Shown here one piece after another: positions 1 through 8,444 of a DNA stretch of 23,656 bases. The DNA lies in the NCBI GenBank assembly GCA_036390995.1, contig DASWAT010000105.1, positions 1 through 23,656 on the forward strand, given 5' to 3'. The notes below the pieces were generated by a model. That model was not told the DNA's origin. It worked only from the letters and a program-made list of their open reading frames with translations, and ran no database searches. Within the stretch, counting starts at the first letter, position 1; each line of letters starts with the position of its first letter. Source of the stretch: DASQQQ01 sp036390995. Lineage in GTDB: Bacteria; Actinomycetota; UBA4738; HRBIN12. Position numbers and translations under genes: made by a program.

Positions 1-920
1 ACCGGGATCACGGCGCCGACCGCGAACAGGACGAAGGACGTGAACGCCGCCACCCACGGCGAGCCGCCGAGCTCCTGCGGATCGATGCCCAGCTCCTCGC
101 GGGCCATCGCATCGAGGGCGGCCGACTCGTCCTTGATCAGCAGGGCCGCGAACTCGTCCGCCGCCTCGGGGCGCATCCCCTTCGCCTGGTAGATGAGGCT
201 GAGCTCCTCCTGTTCCTCGTCCGGGATCGTGGCGATCTCCTCGGCCTCCACCGCGATCTGCCGTTCGTACAGCTCGCGCGAGCTCTGCACCGACACCCAT
301 TCCCCCAGGGCCATCGAGAACGCGCCGGCGAACAGTCCAGACAAGCCGGCGATCACCACGGCGTTCGTGGACACGTTCGCGCCGGCGACCCCCATGACGA
401 GGCTGAGGTTCGAGGTCAACCCGTCGTTCGCGCCGAGGACCGCTGCTCGCAGCGCGTTGCCACCCACCGAGCGATGCCTGCCTTCGATCTGCGCGAGGGT
501 GCCGCCCTCGAGGCCGCGACGGGTGGGCCCGGCCAGGGCCCGGAGGAGCCGGGCGTGGGATCGCTCGTCGCTCGGCAGGGTGGTGCCGCCGGTCTCCGGC
601 TGGTGGTCGTACATGTGCTGGTTGATCTCCTCGAGTGAGGCCACCGTCGGCAGCACCAACCGGGCGCCGAACCGCGCGGCCAGCCAGCGCAGGACCCGGG
701 CCCGCCAGGTGATCCGGCGGGGCGGGATCTGGGCGCCGGCCTCTCGCAGCCGCTCCTCCCAGAACGCTGCGTGCCGGAGCTCGATCTCGGCCAGCCTGCG
801 ATAGAGGGTCGCGAGCTCGGGCTTGCGCTCCCGTTCGGCCATGGCCTCGTACAGGGTGGCGCTGTCGATCTCGTCCTGCAGGTTGTCTCGGTAGCGATCG
901 ACGTCCGATCCCTGGGGCAT
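1..920 (-). CDS. Ferritin-like domain plus VIT1/CCC1 iron transporter (MbfA-like), C-terminus cut by window edge
   Basis: This is a predicted inner-membrane iron (or manganese) exporter with a fused ferritin-like sensor or oxidase domain, the architecture of membrane-bound ferritin MbfA. The visible 306 residues begin MPQGSDVDRY. Residues 10-60 form a rubrerythrin-like helical pair with candidate diiron ligands E17, E25 and the ExxH E47/H50. From about residue 153 the VIT1/CCC1 domain starts with the typical GANDGLTSN motif (163-171), followed by hydrophobic helices at about 173-207 and a charged cytoplasmic segment rich in Glu (about 215-285). A further membrane helix begins near 290, where the window ends. 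The ATG at 920 is preceded by GGAGGAG at good spacing. It is divergent from the nitroreductase-like gene and has no obvious link to the purine cluster. Family assignment is confident; the transported metal is inferred from the family. Confidence 0.88.
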   Translation of the reverse strand, partial: MPQGSDVDRYRDNLQDEIDSATLYEAMAERERKPELATLYRRLAEIELRHAAFWEERLREAGAQIPPRRITWRARVLRWLAARFGARLVLPTVASLEEINQHMYDHQPETGGTTLPSDERSHARLLRALAGPTRRGLEGGTLAQIEGRHRSVGGNALRAAVLGANDGLTSNLSLVMGVAGANVSTNAVVIAGLSGLFAGAFSMALGEWVSVQSSRELYERQIAVEAEEIATIPDEEQEELSLIYQAKGMRPEAADEFAALLIKDESAALDAMAREELGIDPQELGGSPWVAAFTSFVLFAVGAVIP

Positions 921-950
921 CGGGCTCCTCCATGGCATCCGGTCCGGTCC

Positions 951-956
951 AGCCTA
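951..956 (-). promoter_or_regulatory. Candidate -10 element for the VIT/ferritin-like gene
   Basis: On the minus strand this reads TAGGCT, matching the TAnnnT -10 consensus common in GC-rich actinobacteria. It lies about 30 bases upstream of the ATG at 920, giving a short leader that contains the ribosome binding site. No convincing -35 box is visible. The call rests on one hexamer in the 135-base divergent intergenic region (921-1055), which must hold promoters for both flanking genes. I found no equally good element for the plus-strand gene. Confidence 0.35.
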
Positions 957-1055
957 CGCCGCCCCCGACGCCCGCCGGGTCCCGTCGAGCGGGGGACGTT
1001 CGGCACCGGATGGAACCGTCCGGGCGGCCGGAGCATCGGCGTTGGAGGGTCCTCG

Positions 1056-1748
1056 ATGCGTGGAGGTGTCGCGGCGTTGCTCTGTCTCGGTCTGGTCGCG
1101 TGCGGAGGGACGGGATCCCAGCGGCCGCCGACGGGCTCGAGCGCCACCTCCTCGGTCGCCGCGGTCCTGGACCTCCCGCCGCCCTCGACGGCAGGAGGGA
1201 CTTCCCTGGAGCAGGCGCTCTCGTCTCGTCGCTCCGTCCGCGACTTCACGGACGTACCGCTCACGACGGAGGAGCTCGGTCAGCTCCTCTGGGCCGCCCA
1301 GGGGATCACCGCGAGCTGGGGCGGACGCACCGCTCCGTCGGCCGGCGCCCTCTATCCACTGGAGATCTACGCCGTGACCGGCCAGGCCCTGTACCACTAC
1401 CTGCCCGAGGGGCACCGGGTCGAGGTGGTGGGACGCGCCGACCTCCGGGCGCCCCTGGCCGCGGCCGCGTTGGGTCAGGCCCCGGTGGCGGATGCGGCGG
1501 TGGTTCTGGTCGTCACCGGCGTCGTCGCGCGGACGGAGGCGAAGTACGGAGCGCGAGCCGAGCGGTACGTGCAGCTCGAGGCCGGGCACGCGGCGCAGAA
1601 CGTCCTGCTGCAGGCGGTTTCCCTCGACCTGGGCGCGGTACCGATCGGCGCGTTCCAGGACGAGGCGGTCGCGGCCGTCCTGGCGCTCCCGCCCGACCGA
1701 ACCCCCTTCTACCTGATCTGCCTGGGGCACCCGGCTGCATCGTCCTGA
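1056..1748 (+). CDS. SagB/nitroreductase-like oxidoreductase, predicted lipoprotein
   Basis: This is an FMN-dependent oxidoreductase-like protein of the nitroreductase superfamily, SagB/ThcOx branch, 230 aa. Landmarks are SRRSVRDF (57-64, the usual N-terminal FMN phosphate-binding Arg motif), PSAGALYPLE (94-103, the SagB-type signature) and YVQLEAGHAAQN (171-182). The N-terminus MRGGVAALLCLGLVAC is a short hydrophobic signal ending in a lipobox with Cys16, followed by a Ser/Thr/Pro-rich linker to about residue 48. This suggests export and lipid anchoring. The ATG at 1056 was chosen because GGAGGG lies at 1044-1049; the longer open frame upstream overlaps the divergent gene and is not needed. 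SagB-like proteins in peptide-modification clusters oxidise azoline rings, but no precursor peptide or cyclodehydratase is visible here, so the substrate is unknown. Confidence 0.8.
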   Translation: MRGGVAALLCLGLVACGGTGSQRPPTGSSATSSVAAVLDLPPPSTAGGTSLEQALSSRRSVRDFTDVPLTTEELGQLLWAAQGITASWGGRTAPSAGALYPLEIYAVTGQALYHYLPEGHRVEVVGRADLRAPLAAAALGQAPVADAAVVLVVTGVVARTEAKYGARAERYVQLEAGHAAQNVLLQAVSLDLGAVPIGAFQDEAVAAVLALPPDRTPFYLICLGHPAASS

Positions 1749-1803
1749 GCCACTCGCCGGTCGCCCGCCCGGCCGTCCCGCGTCCCACCGACGAGCCTCG
1801 AAC

Positions 1804-1809
1804 TACGAT
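1804..1809 (+). promoter_or_regulatory. Candidate -10 box implying a leaderless aacS transcript
   Basis: TACGAT fits TAnnnT and ends 8 bases before the aacS ATG at 1818. That spacing would place the transcription start on or next to the A of the start codon. The gene has no normally spaced ribosome binding site (GGAG sits one base before the ATG), so a leaderless mRNA is a reasonable reading. No clear -35 hexamer is visible. Confidence 0.35.
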
Positions 1810-1817
1810 GACCGGAG

Positions 1818-3827
1818 ATGGTGGTGGAAGGCGACGTCCTGTGGCATCCCTCCGAGGACCGGATCACGCGGTCGAACCTCGTCCGGTACCTGGACTGGCT
1901 GCGGCGGCACCGTGGCCGCACCTTCGAGGGCTACGACGACCTGTGGGCCTGGTCGGTCGAGGACCTCGAGGGTTTCTGGTCCTCCATCGCCGACTTCTTC
2001 GAGCTCCGGTGGCACCGGAGGCCCGATGCCATCCTCCCCGACCGCCGCATGCCCGGCGCGGTGTGGTTCCCCGGCGGCGAGCTGAACTACGCGGAGCACG
2101 CGCTCGCGCTCCGCGACGAGGGCACCGCCGTCCGGTTCGGCGACGAGGCCGGCGCGCTCGGCTCGATCACCCGGGGCGAGCTCGTCCGGCGGGTCGGCGC
2201 CGCGGCGGAGGGGCTGCGGCGGCTGGGCGTCCGGGGTGGCGATCGAGTGGCCGCGTTCGTCTCGAACGTTCCGGAGGCGCTGATCGCGTTCCTGGCCACG
2301 GCGAGCCTCGGCGCGATCTGGTCCTCCTGCTCGCCGGACTTCGGGGTCCGAGCGGTCACCGACCGGTTCCGGCAGATCGAGCCGGCCGTCCTGATCGCGG
2401 TGGACGGCTACCGGTACGGCGGCACGGGGTACGACCGGTTGCCGGTGCTCGCGGAGATCCGACGGGAGCTCCCCACGCTGCGCGCGACCGTCCTGGTCTC
2501 CTGCCTGCGCGACGAGCTCTCGGCGGCAGAGCTCGACGGCGCGATGCGGTGGGACGAGCTGGTTTCCGAGCCGGCCGAGCCCGATCCGGTCCCGGTCCCG
2601 TTCGAGCACCCACTGTGGATCCTGTACTCATCCGGGACCACGGGCCTGCCGAAGGCCATCGTCCAGGGGCACGGCGGGATCTTGCTCGAGCACCTGAAGT
2701 CGCTCTCGCTGCACTGCGACCTCGGGCCGGAGGACCGGTTCTTCTGGTTCACCACGACCGGCTGGATGATGTGGAACTTCCTGATCGGCGGGCTGCTGCT
2801 CGGCACGACCGTGCTGCTGTACGACGGCAGCGCCGGTCATCCCGACCTCGGCGCGCTGTGGCGGTTCGCCGAGGCGACCGGTGTGACCTACTTCGGGACG
2901 AGCGCGCCGTACCTGCACGCGTGCATGAAGGCGAACATCCGGCCGCGCGGACTGGCCGACCTGTCGGCCCTGCGCTCGATCGGCTCGACCGGCGCGCCGT
3001 TGTCCCCGGAGGGGTTCCGGTGGGTCTACGAGGCGATCGACGGCGACGTGCTGCTCGGCTCGATCAGCGGCGGCACCGACCTGTGCACCGCGTTCGTGGG
3101 CTCGTGCCCGCTGCTCCCGGTGCGAACCGGGGAGATCCAGTGCCGGTGCCTCGGCGCGAGGGTCGAGGCCCTCGGCCCCGACGGCACGCCGGTGATCGGC
3201 GAGGTCGGTGAGCTCGCGCTGACGGCGCCGATGCCGTCGATGCCGACGGGCCTCTGGAACGACCCCGACGGCAGCCGGTATCGGGAGAGCTACTTCGACG
3301 TCTTCCCCGGCGTGTGGCGGCACGGCGACTGGCTGACCGTCACCGAACACGGCGGCTGCGTCATCTACGGCCGCTCGGACGCCACGTTGAACCGCGGCGG
3401 CGTCCGGATCGGCACCAGCGAGTTCTACCGGGTCGTGGACGGCTTCCCGGAGGTCCGTGAGAGCCTGGTCGTCGACACCGGCGCGCTCGGGCACGAGGGC
3501 CGCCTCTACCTGTTCCTGGCGCTCGCCGAGGGCGCGGCGCTCGACGACCGCCTCCGCGCGCGGATCGCCGCCGAACTCCGGAGCCAGCTCTCGCCGCGCC
3601 ACGTGCCCGACGAGATGCTCGCCGTCCCCGACATCCCGAAGACCCTGAACGGCAAGCGGATGGAGGTGCCGGTGAAGCGGATCCTCTCCGGCGTGCCGGT
3701 GGAAGAGGCCGCGAGCCCCGGCGCGATGGCCGACCCGGAAGCGATCCGACCGTTCGTCGAGTTCGCGCGCCGGCTCACCGCCGAGGAAGGCGCCTCGCCC
3801 CAGGTCGGTCCCGTCAGGCCATCGTGA
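1818..3827 (+). CDS. aacS: Acetoacetyl-CoA synthetase (acetoacetate:CoA ligase)
   Basis: This cytosolic ANL-superfamily enzyme activates acetoacetate to acetoacetyl-CoA via an acyl-adenylate (EC 6.2.1.16), feeding ketone bodies into central or lipid metabolism. At 669 aa it has the usual family length. Residues 1-100 carry the ACAS-type N-terminal cap. The AMP-binding P-loop YSSGTTGLPKA is at 270-280, the adenylate motif region runs WRHGDW (500-505), the hinge/CoA region NRGGVRIGTSEFYR follows at 525-538, and the catalytic Lys of the C-terminal domain is in NGKRMEVPVKR (K613). SGGTDLCTAF at 418-426 is typical of AacS rather than acetyl-CoA synthetase. The start is uncertain by one or two codons: ATG 1818 is followed directly by two GTG codons, and GGAG is better spaced for GTG 1824. 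The 3' end overlaps the convergent carbamoyltransferase gene by 14 bases. A functional link to purine catabolism is not evident. Confidence 0.93.
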   Translation: MVVEGDVLWHPSEDRITRSNLVRYLDWLRRHRGRTFEGYDDLWAWSVEDLEGFWSSIADFFELRWHRRPDAILPDRRMPGAVWFPGGELNYAEHALALRDEGTAVRFGDEAGALGSITRGELVRRVGAAAEGLRRLGVRGGDRVAAFVSNVPEALIAFLATASLGAIWSSCSPDFGVRAVTDRFRQIEPAVLIAVDGYRYGGTGYDRLPVLAEIRRELPTLRATVLVSCLRDELSAAELDGAMRWDELVSEPAEPDPVPVPFEHPLWILYSSGTTGLPKAIVQGHGGILLEHLKSLSLHCDLGPEDRFFWFTTTGWMMWNFLIGGLLLGTTVLLYDGSAGHPDLGALWRFAEATGVTYFGTSAPYLHACMKANIRPRGLADLSALRSIGSTGAPLSPEGFRWVYEAIDGDVLLGSISGGTDLCTAFVGSCPLLPVRTGEIQCRCLGARVEALGPDGTPVIGEVGELALTAPMPSMPTGLWNDPDGSRYRESYFDVFPGVWRHGDWLTVTEHGGCVIYGRSDATLNRGGVRIGTSEFYRVVDGFPEVRESLVVDTGALGHEGRLYLFLALAEGAALDDRLRARIAAELRSQLSPRHVPDEMLAVPDIPKTLNGKRMEVPVKRILSGVPVEEAASPGAMADPEAIRPFVEFARRLTAEEGASPQVGPVRPS

Positions 3828-4803
3828 GCGCCATGAGCGCCTTGCCGGTATGCATCCGGTTCTCTGCCTCGTCGTACACCACCGAGTGCGGGCCGTCGAT
3901 CACCTCGTCCGTGACCTCGGTCCCACGGTCGGCCGGCAGGCAGTGCATGTAGAGGGAGTCATCCTCCGTCAGGGACATCCGCCGGCCGTCGCAGATCCAG
4001 TCCTCGTACTTCGCGGCGTCCGCGAGGGCGGCCCGCTCGTCCGTGAATAGGTCGAGACGTCCCCAGGACTTCGGGTAGACCACGTCGGCGCCCTCGAAGG
4101 CCGCGTCCATGTCGCCGGTGAACGCGATCGAGCCGCCACCGTCCACGGCAGCTTCCTGCGCACGCTTCACGACCTCCGGCATGAGGTCGAAGCCCGACGG
4201 GTGCGCCAGCACCACGTCGATCCCGAAGCGCGGCAGGAGCGTGAGCAGTCCCTGCGGCACCGAGAGCGGCTTGGCATACGACGGCGCGAAGGCCCACGAC
4301 ACGGCCACGCGGAGCCCGCGGAGGTCCTGGCCGCGCTGCTCCCGGAGCGTCATGAGGTCGGCGAGGGTCTGGGTCGGGTGGTCGACGTCGCACTGGAGGT
4401 TGATCACGGGGATCTCGGCCCACCTGGCCACCTCGCGCATGTAGGCGTTGCCCTCGTACGGGACGAGGTCGTGGCGGATCGCCAGCCCGTGCCCGTACCG
4501 GGACAGGATGATCCCCATGTCCTTCGGGCTCTCGCCGTGCGCCACCTGGGTCTTGTCGGCGTCCAGGAAGTGCGCGTGGCCGCCGAGTTGCGTCATGCCC
4601 GCCTCGAAGGCGTTGCGGGTCCGGGTGGACTTGTCCAGGAACAGCATGAACAGGGTCTTGTCGGGCAGCAGGCGGTGCGGCTCGCCGTTCTTGAACTTCG
4701 CCTTCAGCTCGCCGGCCAGCGCCAGCGACTCGTCGATCTCCTCCGTGGTCCAGTCCAGGGTCTCGATGTAGTCCCGGCCGGTCAGCGACGCGCGATCCAC
4801 CAT
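3814..4803 (-). CDS. ygeW: Knotted carbamoyltransferase, YgeW-like
   Basis: This is an aspartate/ornithine carbamoyltransferase superfamily protein of 329 aa. Carbamoyl-phosphate binding motifs are STRTR (59-63) and HPTQ (142-145); the C-terminal HCLPA is at 287-291. The segment SWAFAPSYAKPLSVPQG (169-185) matches the proline-rich loop of the knotted carbamoyltransferases and is closest, from memory, to E. coli YgeW rather than to anabolic ornithine carbamoyltransferase. YgeW belongs to the E. coli purine/urate catabolic region, where a carbamoyltransferase run in the phosphorolytic direction would recover carbamoyl phosphate from a ureido intermediate. The ATG at 4803 has GGGGAGG seven bases upstream. 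It follows the ABC permease genes by 27 bases and is the last gene of the minus-strand block. Ornithine or acetylornithine carbamoyltransferase activity cannot be excluded, but the operon context favours a catabolic role. Confidence 0.82.
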   Translation of the reverse strand: MVDRASLTGRDYIETLDWTTEEIDESLALAGELKAKFKNGEPHRLLPDKTLFMLFLDKSTRTRNAFEAGMTQLGGHAHFLDADKTQVAHGESPKDMGIILSRYGHGLAIRHDLVPYEGNAYMREVARWAEIPVINLQCDVDHPTQTLADLMTLREQRGQDLRGLRVAVSWAFAPSYAKPLSVPQGLLTLLPRFGIDVVLAHPSGFDLMPEVVKRAQEAAVDGGGSIAFTGDMDAAFEGADVVYPKSWGRLDLFTDERAALADAAKYEDWICDGRRMSLTEDDSLYMHCLPADRGTEVTDEVIDGPHSVVYDEAENRMHTGKALMALTMA

Positions 4804-4830
4804 CGTCGGTCCTCCCCTTCCTCGTTGCCC

Positions 4831-5757
4831 TCAGATCTCTTCGCGTTCGTACGGCACGCCCAGGTCGGCCGGCGAGCCGAGCCTGCGGGCCAGGCCCAGC
4901 GCGGCGATCATCACCGCGAGGATCGTGAACAGGTACGGCAACATCCCCAGGAAGAACGGCGAGATGTCGATGCCGACCGCCTGCGCCTGGAAGTTCAACG
5001 ATTCCATGAGCCCGAACAGGTACCCGCCCACGAGCGCCCACAGGGGGTTCCATCGGGCGAAGATGACCAGCCCCACGGCGATCCATCCGCGCCCCGCGGT
5101 CATGCCCTCGTTCCAACCGGGCGTGAGCGCCACCGACAGGTACGCGCCGGCGAGCCCGGCGAGCGCTCCGCCGGCGAGGACCGCCCCGTACCGGTACGCG
5201 GTCACCCGCACGCCCATGGCGTCGGCGGTCGCGGCGCTCTCGCCGACCGAGCGCAGATGGAGTCCCGGACGGGTGCGGTACAGGAGGAACCACGCGAGGA
5301 TCGCCACACCGTACCCGAGGTACACGAGCACGTCGTGCTGGAAGAACACCTTGCCAACGAACGGCAGGCCGGACAACCAGGGGATGCGGACGGTGTCGAA
5401 CGTGGCGTGCGCGGGGTTGCCCACGACGTTCTGGCCGATCAGCGCCGATAGCCCGAATCCGAAGATCGTGAGCGACAGGCCCGACACCACCTGGTTCGCG
5501 CGCAGCGTCACCGTGAGCACGGCGTGCAGCAGCCCCATCGCGGCGCCGGCCAGGAGCGCGGCGAGCACACCGACCACGAGGCTGCCGCTCGCGTTCGTGG
5601 CCATGAACCCCGCGACGGCCCCCACGAGCATCATGCCCTCCATGCCGAGGTTCAGGATGCCCGCCCGCTCGGCGAGGATCTCCCCCACCGACGCGAACAC
5701 GAAGGTGGTGCCGGCCGCGACCGCCACCGCGAACACCGAGATCCAGGTCGAGCTCAC
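4831..5757 (-). CDS. BMP-family nucleoside ABC transporter, second permease
   Basis: This is the second inner-membrane subunit of a purine nucleoside/nucleobase importer (BPD_transp_2 fold, YufQ/NupC type), 308 aa with roughly eight to nine hydrophobic helices. Diagnostic motifs are ERAGILNLGMEGMM (about 29-42), RANQVVSGL (about 86-94) and GESAATADAMG (about 171-181), the latter probably contacting the ATPase. The GTG start at 5757 overlaps the stop of the first permease in a GTGA arrangement, with GGAGGGG just upstream, indicating translational coupling. A longer open frame continues upstream but is out of register with the first permease and is not real. Substrate is inferred from the BMP partner and the purine enzymes of the same block. 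Confidence 0.92.
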   Translation of the reverse strand: MSSTWISVFAVAVAAGTTFVFASVGEILAERAGILNLGMEGMMLVGAVAGFMATNASGSLVVGVLAALLAGAAMGLLHAVLTVTLRANQVVSGLSLTIFGFGLSALIGQNVVGNPAHATFDTVRIPWLSGLPFVGKVFFQHDVLVYLGYGVAILAWFLLYRTRPGLHLRSVGESAATADAMGVRVTAYRYGAVLAGGALAGLAGAYLSVALTPGWNEGMTAGRGWIAVGLVIFARWNPLWALVGGYLFGLMESLNFQAQAVGIDISPFFLGMLPYLFTILAVMIAALGLARRLGSPADLGVPYEREEI

Positions 5758-6905
5758 GGCGTCCCCTCCAGGTTCTCGGGCGCCGGCGGCGTCCCCACCG
5801 CGGCCGCGGCGGGTTCGGGCCGGACGGTCCGCGTCGCCGGCTGCCACCGAACCCGGTACCGGGCCAGGAACTCGGCACCGAGCGCGATGAACAGGATCGC
5901 CCCCTGAAGGACGCCCACCACGGAACGGGTCACGCCCACGGTCTGGAGCGTGTAGCCGCCGACCTGCAGCGCGCCGAACAGGAACGCGGTAAGCAGGACG
6001 CCGAGCGGGGAGAAGCCGCCGAGCGTGGCCACGATGATCCCCGTGTAGCCGTAGCCGGGCGAGATCGTCGGCTGGATCCGATGCACGATGCCCGAGACCT
6101 CGGTCATGCCGGCGATGCCGGCCATCGCGCCGGACACCATCATCACGAGCACGACGTTGCGGACCACAGGCATCCCGCCGTAGCGCGCCGCGCCCTGGCT
6201 CTCGCCGATGAGCCGGATCTCGTACCCCCACTTCGTGCCCCGCAGAACCAACCACAGGGCCACGGCCGCGACGACGGCCAGCAGGAACCCCAGATGCAGC
6301 CGGGTCCCGAAGAACGCGGGGAGCGTGGCGTTCGCAGAGAAGGGCTTCGACAGCGGGAACCCCAGGCTCCCCGGGTCCTTCCAGCTCCCGTGGACCAGGT
6401 AGTCCACGTAGAGGATCGCCACGTAGTTCAGCATGAGCGTGGTGATGATCTCGTTCACGGCGAACTTGGCCCGCAGCAGCCCCGGGCCCAGCGCCCAGAG
6501 CGCGCCGCCCGCGGCGCCGGCGAGAACCATCGCGGTCAGCAGGAGCGGCCTCGGCCAGTCCGGGAACCACAGCGCCAGCGCGCTGGCGAAGACGGCGCCC
6601 ATGTAGAACTGGCCCTCGGCCCCGATGTTCCACAGCAGCATCCGCCCCGCGAGCGCGACCGCCAGGCCCGTGAAGATCAACGGCACGGTGGCCACGAGGG
6701 TCTCGGCGAAGGCATTGCCGCCGCCGAACGCCCCGGTCCACATCGTCCGGTAGCCGTCCACAGCCGAGAGCCCCGCCGCCCAGAAGACCACCACGCCGAC
6801 GAGCAGCGCCAGGAGCACCGCCGCCACCCGGGTGAGCACGAGGGCCCGCCTCGACGGCTCGACCCGCCGCTCCAGGACCACCGGCCCCACGCGCAGGTTC
6901 GTCAC
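5754..6905 (-). CDS. BMP-family nucleoside ABC transporter, first permease
   Basis: This is the first inner-membrane permease of the importer (YufP/NupB type), 383 aa. It has an N-terminal cytoplasmic stretch of about 25 residues, then about nine hydrophobic segments. Family signatures include LLWNIGAEGQFYMGA (about 95-109), FAVNEIITTLMLNYVA (about 148-163), GESQGAARYGGM (about 237-248) and the C-terminal GVTRSVVGVLQGAILF. The C-terminal tail after about residue 345 is Pro/Ala-rich and presumably cytoplasmic. The GTG start at 6905 overlaps the ATPase stop as GTGA, with GGGAG upstream. It is coupled at its 3' end to the second permease in the same way. This permits fixed stoichiometry of the two permeases. 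The extended frame continuing far upstream is antiparallel noise within the ATPase gene. Confidence 0.92.
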   Translation of the reverse strand: MTNLRVGPVVLERRVEPSRRALVLTRVAAVLLALLVGVVVFWAAGLSAVDGYRTMWTGAFGGGNAFAETLVATVPLIFTGLAVALAGRMLLWNIGAEGQFYMGAVFASALALWFPDWPRPLLLTAMVLAGAAGGALWALGPGLLRAKFAVNEIITTLMLNYVAILYVDYLVHGSWKDPGSLGFPLSKPFSANATLPAFFGTRLHLGFLLAVVAAVALWLVLRGTKWGYEIRLIGESQGAARYGGMPVVRNVVLVMMVSGAMAGIAGMTEVSGIVHRIQPTISPGYGYTGIIVATLGGFSPLGVLLTAFLFGALQVGGYTLQTVGVTRSVVGVLQGAILFIALGAEFLARYRVRWQPATRTVRPEPAAAAVGTPPAPENLEGTP

Positions 6906-8425
6906 GAGATCTCCCGCTCGGCCCCGGCGCCCGCCATGAGGAGCCCGAGCGTCTCGACCGAGCACCGGTCGAGGGGCAGCACCCCGGCCAGCCGCCCCTC
7001 GTACAGCACGCCGATCGGATCCGACAGCGCGAGGAGCTCCTCGAGGTCCTCGGAGATCAACAGGATGCCTACCCCGGCCTCCTGGTGGGCCCGAAGGGCG
7101 CCCCGCACGGCCTCGGTGGCCGCGATGTCCAGCCCCCGGGTGGGATGCACGGCCACGACCAGGCGGGGACGCTCGGCCATCTCCCGGGCCAGCAGGAGCC
7201 GCTGCAGGTTCCCGCCGGATAGCAGACGTACCCTCGAGTCGGGAGAGACGGCCCTCACGTCGAAGGCCGTGAACATCTCCGACGTGAGCCGCTCGGCCTC
7301 GGCCCAGTCGATGAACGGGCCGCGTCCGACCGGAGGGTGCCGGTAGGCGCGAAGGATCGCGTTCTCGGCGCACGTCATGTTCGGGATCAGGCCCGAGCCC
7401 AGCCGGTCCTCCGGGATGTGCCCGACGCCGGCGTCGATCACGGCTCGTGCGGACGCGCCGGTGAGATCGCGATCGCCGACCAAGACGTGCCCGCCCGACG
7501 GCTTGCGCAGCCCGGTGACGACCTCTTCGAGCTCGCGCTGGCCGTTGCCGGCGACACCGGCGATGCCGAAGACCTGCCCGGCCCGCACCACGAGGGAGAC
7601 CTCCCGGAGCGCCGGGAGCCCCCGGTCGTTGCGGGCCGAGACCGCCTCCAGCCGCAGCACGGGCTCGCCGGGCTGCGTCGCGAGCGGCGTGGTGTCGCGC
7701 TCGACGTCGCGGCCGACCATCAGCCGGGCCAGCGACCGCGCATCCGTTCGCGAGGGCATCGCGGTGCCGACGACGCGGCCACGGCGCAGGACGGTGATCC
7801 GGTCGGCGACGGCCATGACCTCGTCGAGCTTGTGCGTGATGAACACGACCGCCGCGCCGGCCTGGGCCATCGACCGGACGATGCCGAACAGGTCCGCGGC
7901 CTCCTGTGGGGTGAGCACGGCGGTGGGTTCGTCGAGGATCAGGACCCGGGCCCGCCGGTACACCGCCTTCAGGATCTCCACGCGCTGCTGCTCCCCCACG
8001 GACAGCTGCCAGATGCGGGCACCCGCGGGAACCGGCAGATGGTAGGTCCGGGCGAGCTCCTCCACCTGGTGGGCCCCCGCTCGCTTCGACAGCCAGAAGC
8101 GGGGGGCATGCCAGCCGAGGAGCACGTTCTCGGCGACCGTGAGCGACTCGACCAGCCGGAAATGCTGGTGCACCATGCCGATCCCCGCGTCGATCGCCTG
8201 GCGCGGCGACCGGAACGCCACCGGGCGCCCGTCGAGCGCGATCGTGCCCTCGTCGGGCCGGAACAGCCCGGCCAGGACCCGCATGAGGGTGGTCTTGCCA
8301 GCGCCGTTCTCGCCGAGCAGCGCGTGGACCTCGCCCGGGTGGATCTCCAGATCGACGCGGTCGTTCGCGAGCACGCCGGGGAATCGCTTCACGATGCCGC
8401 GCAGCTCGACGACCGGTTGCCCCAC
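6902..8425 (-). CDS. BMP-family nucleoside ABC transporter, duplicated ATPase
   Basis: This cytoplasmic ATPase (507 aa, YufO/NupA type) has two ABC domains in one chain and energises the nucleoside importer. In the first half, Walker A GENGAGKT is at 38-45, the signature LSVGEQQRVE at 141-150 and Walker B VLILDEPT at 161-168. The second half has a degenerate Walker A (GVAGNGQRE, 290-298, lacking the catalytic Lys), signature LLSGGNLQR at 401-409 and a degenerate Walker B with VVAVHPTRGLD at 423-433. This asymmetry is normal for sugar- and nucleoside-type double ATPases. The GTG start at 8425 has GGAGG about seven bases upstream. A strong intercistronic stem-loop sits just upstream of this ribosome binding site, between it and the binding-protein gene. 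Confidence 0.94.
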   Translation of the reverse strand: MGQPVVELRGIVKRFPGVLANDRVDLEIHPGEVHALLGENGAGKTTLMRVLAGLFRPDEGTIALDGRPVAFRSPRQAIDAGIGMVHQHFRLVESLTVAENVLLGWHAPRFWLSKRAGAHQVEELARTYHLPVPAGARIWQLSVGEQQRVEILKAVYRRARVLILDEPTAVLTPQEAADLFGIVRSMAQAGAAVVFITHKLDEVMAVADRITVLRRGRVVGTAMPSRTDARSLARLMVGRDVERDTTPLATQPGEPVLRLEAVSARNDRGLPALREVSLVVRAGQVFGIAGVAGNGQRELEEVVTGLRKPSGGHVLVGDRDLTGASARAVIDAGVGHIPEDRLGSGLIPNMTCAENAILRAYRHPPVGRGPFIDWAEAERLTSEMFTAFDVRAVSPDSRVRLLSGGNLQRLLLAREMAERPRLVVAVHPTRGLDIAATEAVRGALRAHQEAGVGILLISEDLEELLALSDPIGVLYEGRLAGVLPLDRCSVETLGLLMAGAGAEREIS

Positions 8426-8444
8426 CCCGACCTCCGCTTCGTTC

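Noticed and set aside
932..3211. Long plus-strand open frame overlapping the nitroreductase-like gene and aacS
   Set aside because: It is Arg/Gly/Pro-rich low-complexity translation in the wrong frame of two well-recognised genes, as expected in very GC-rich DNA.
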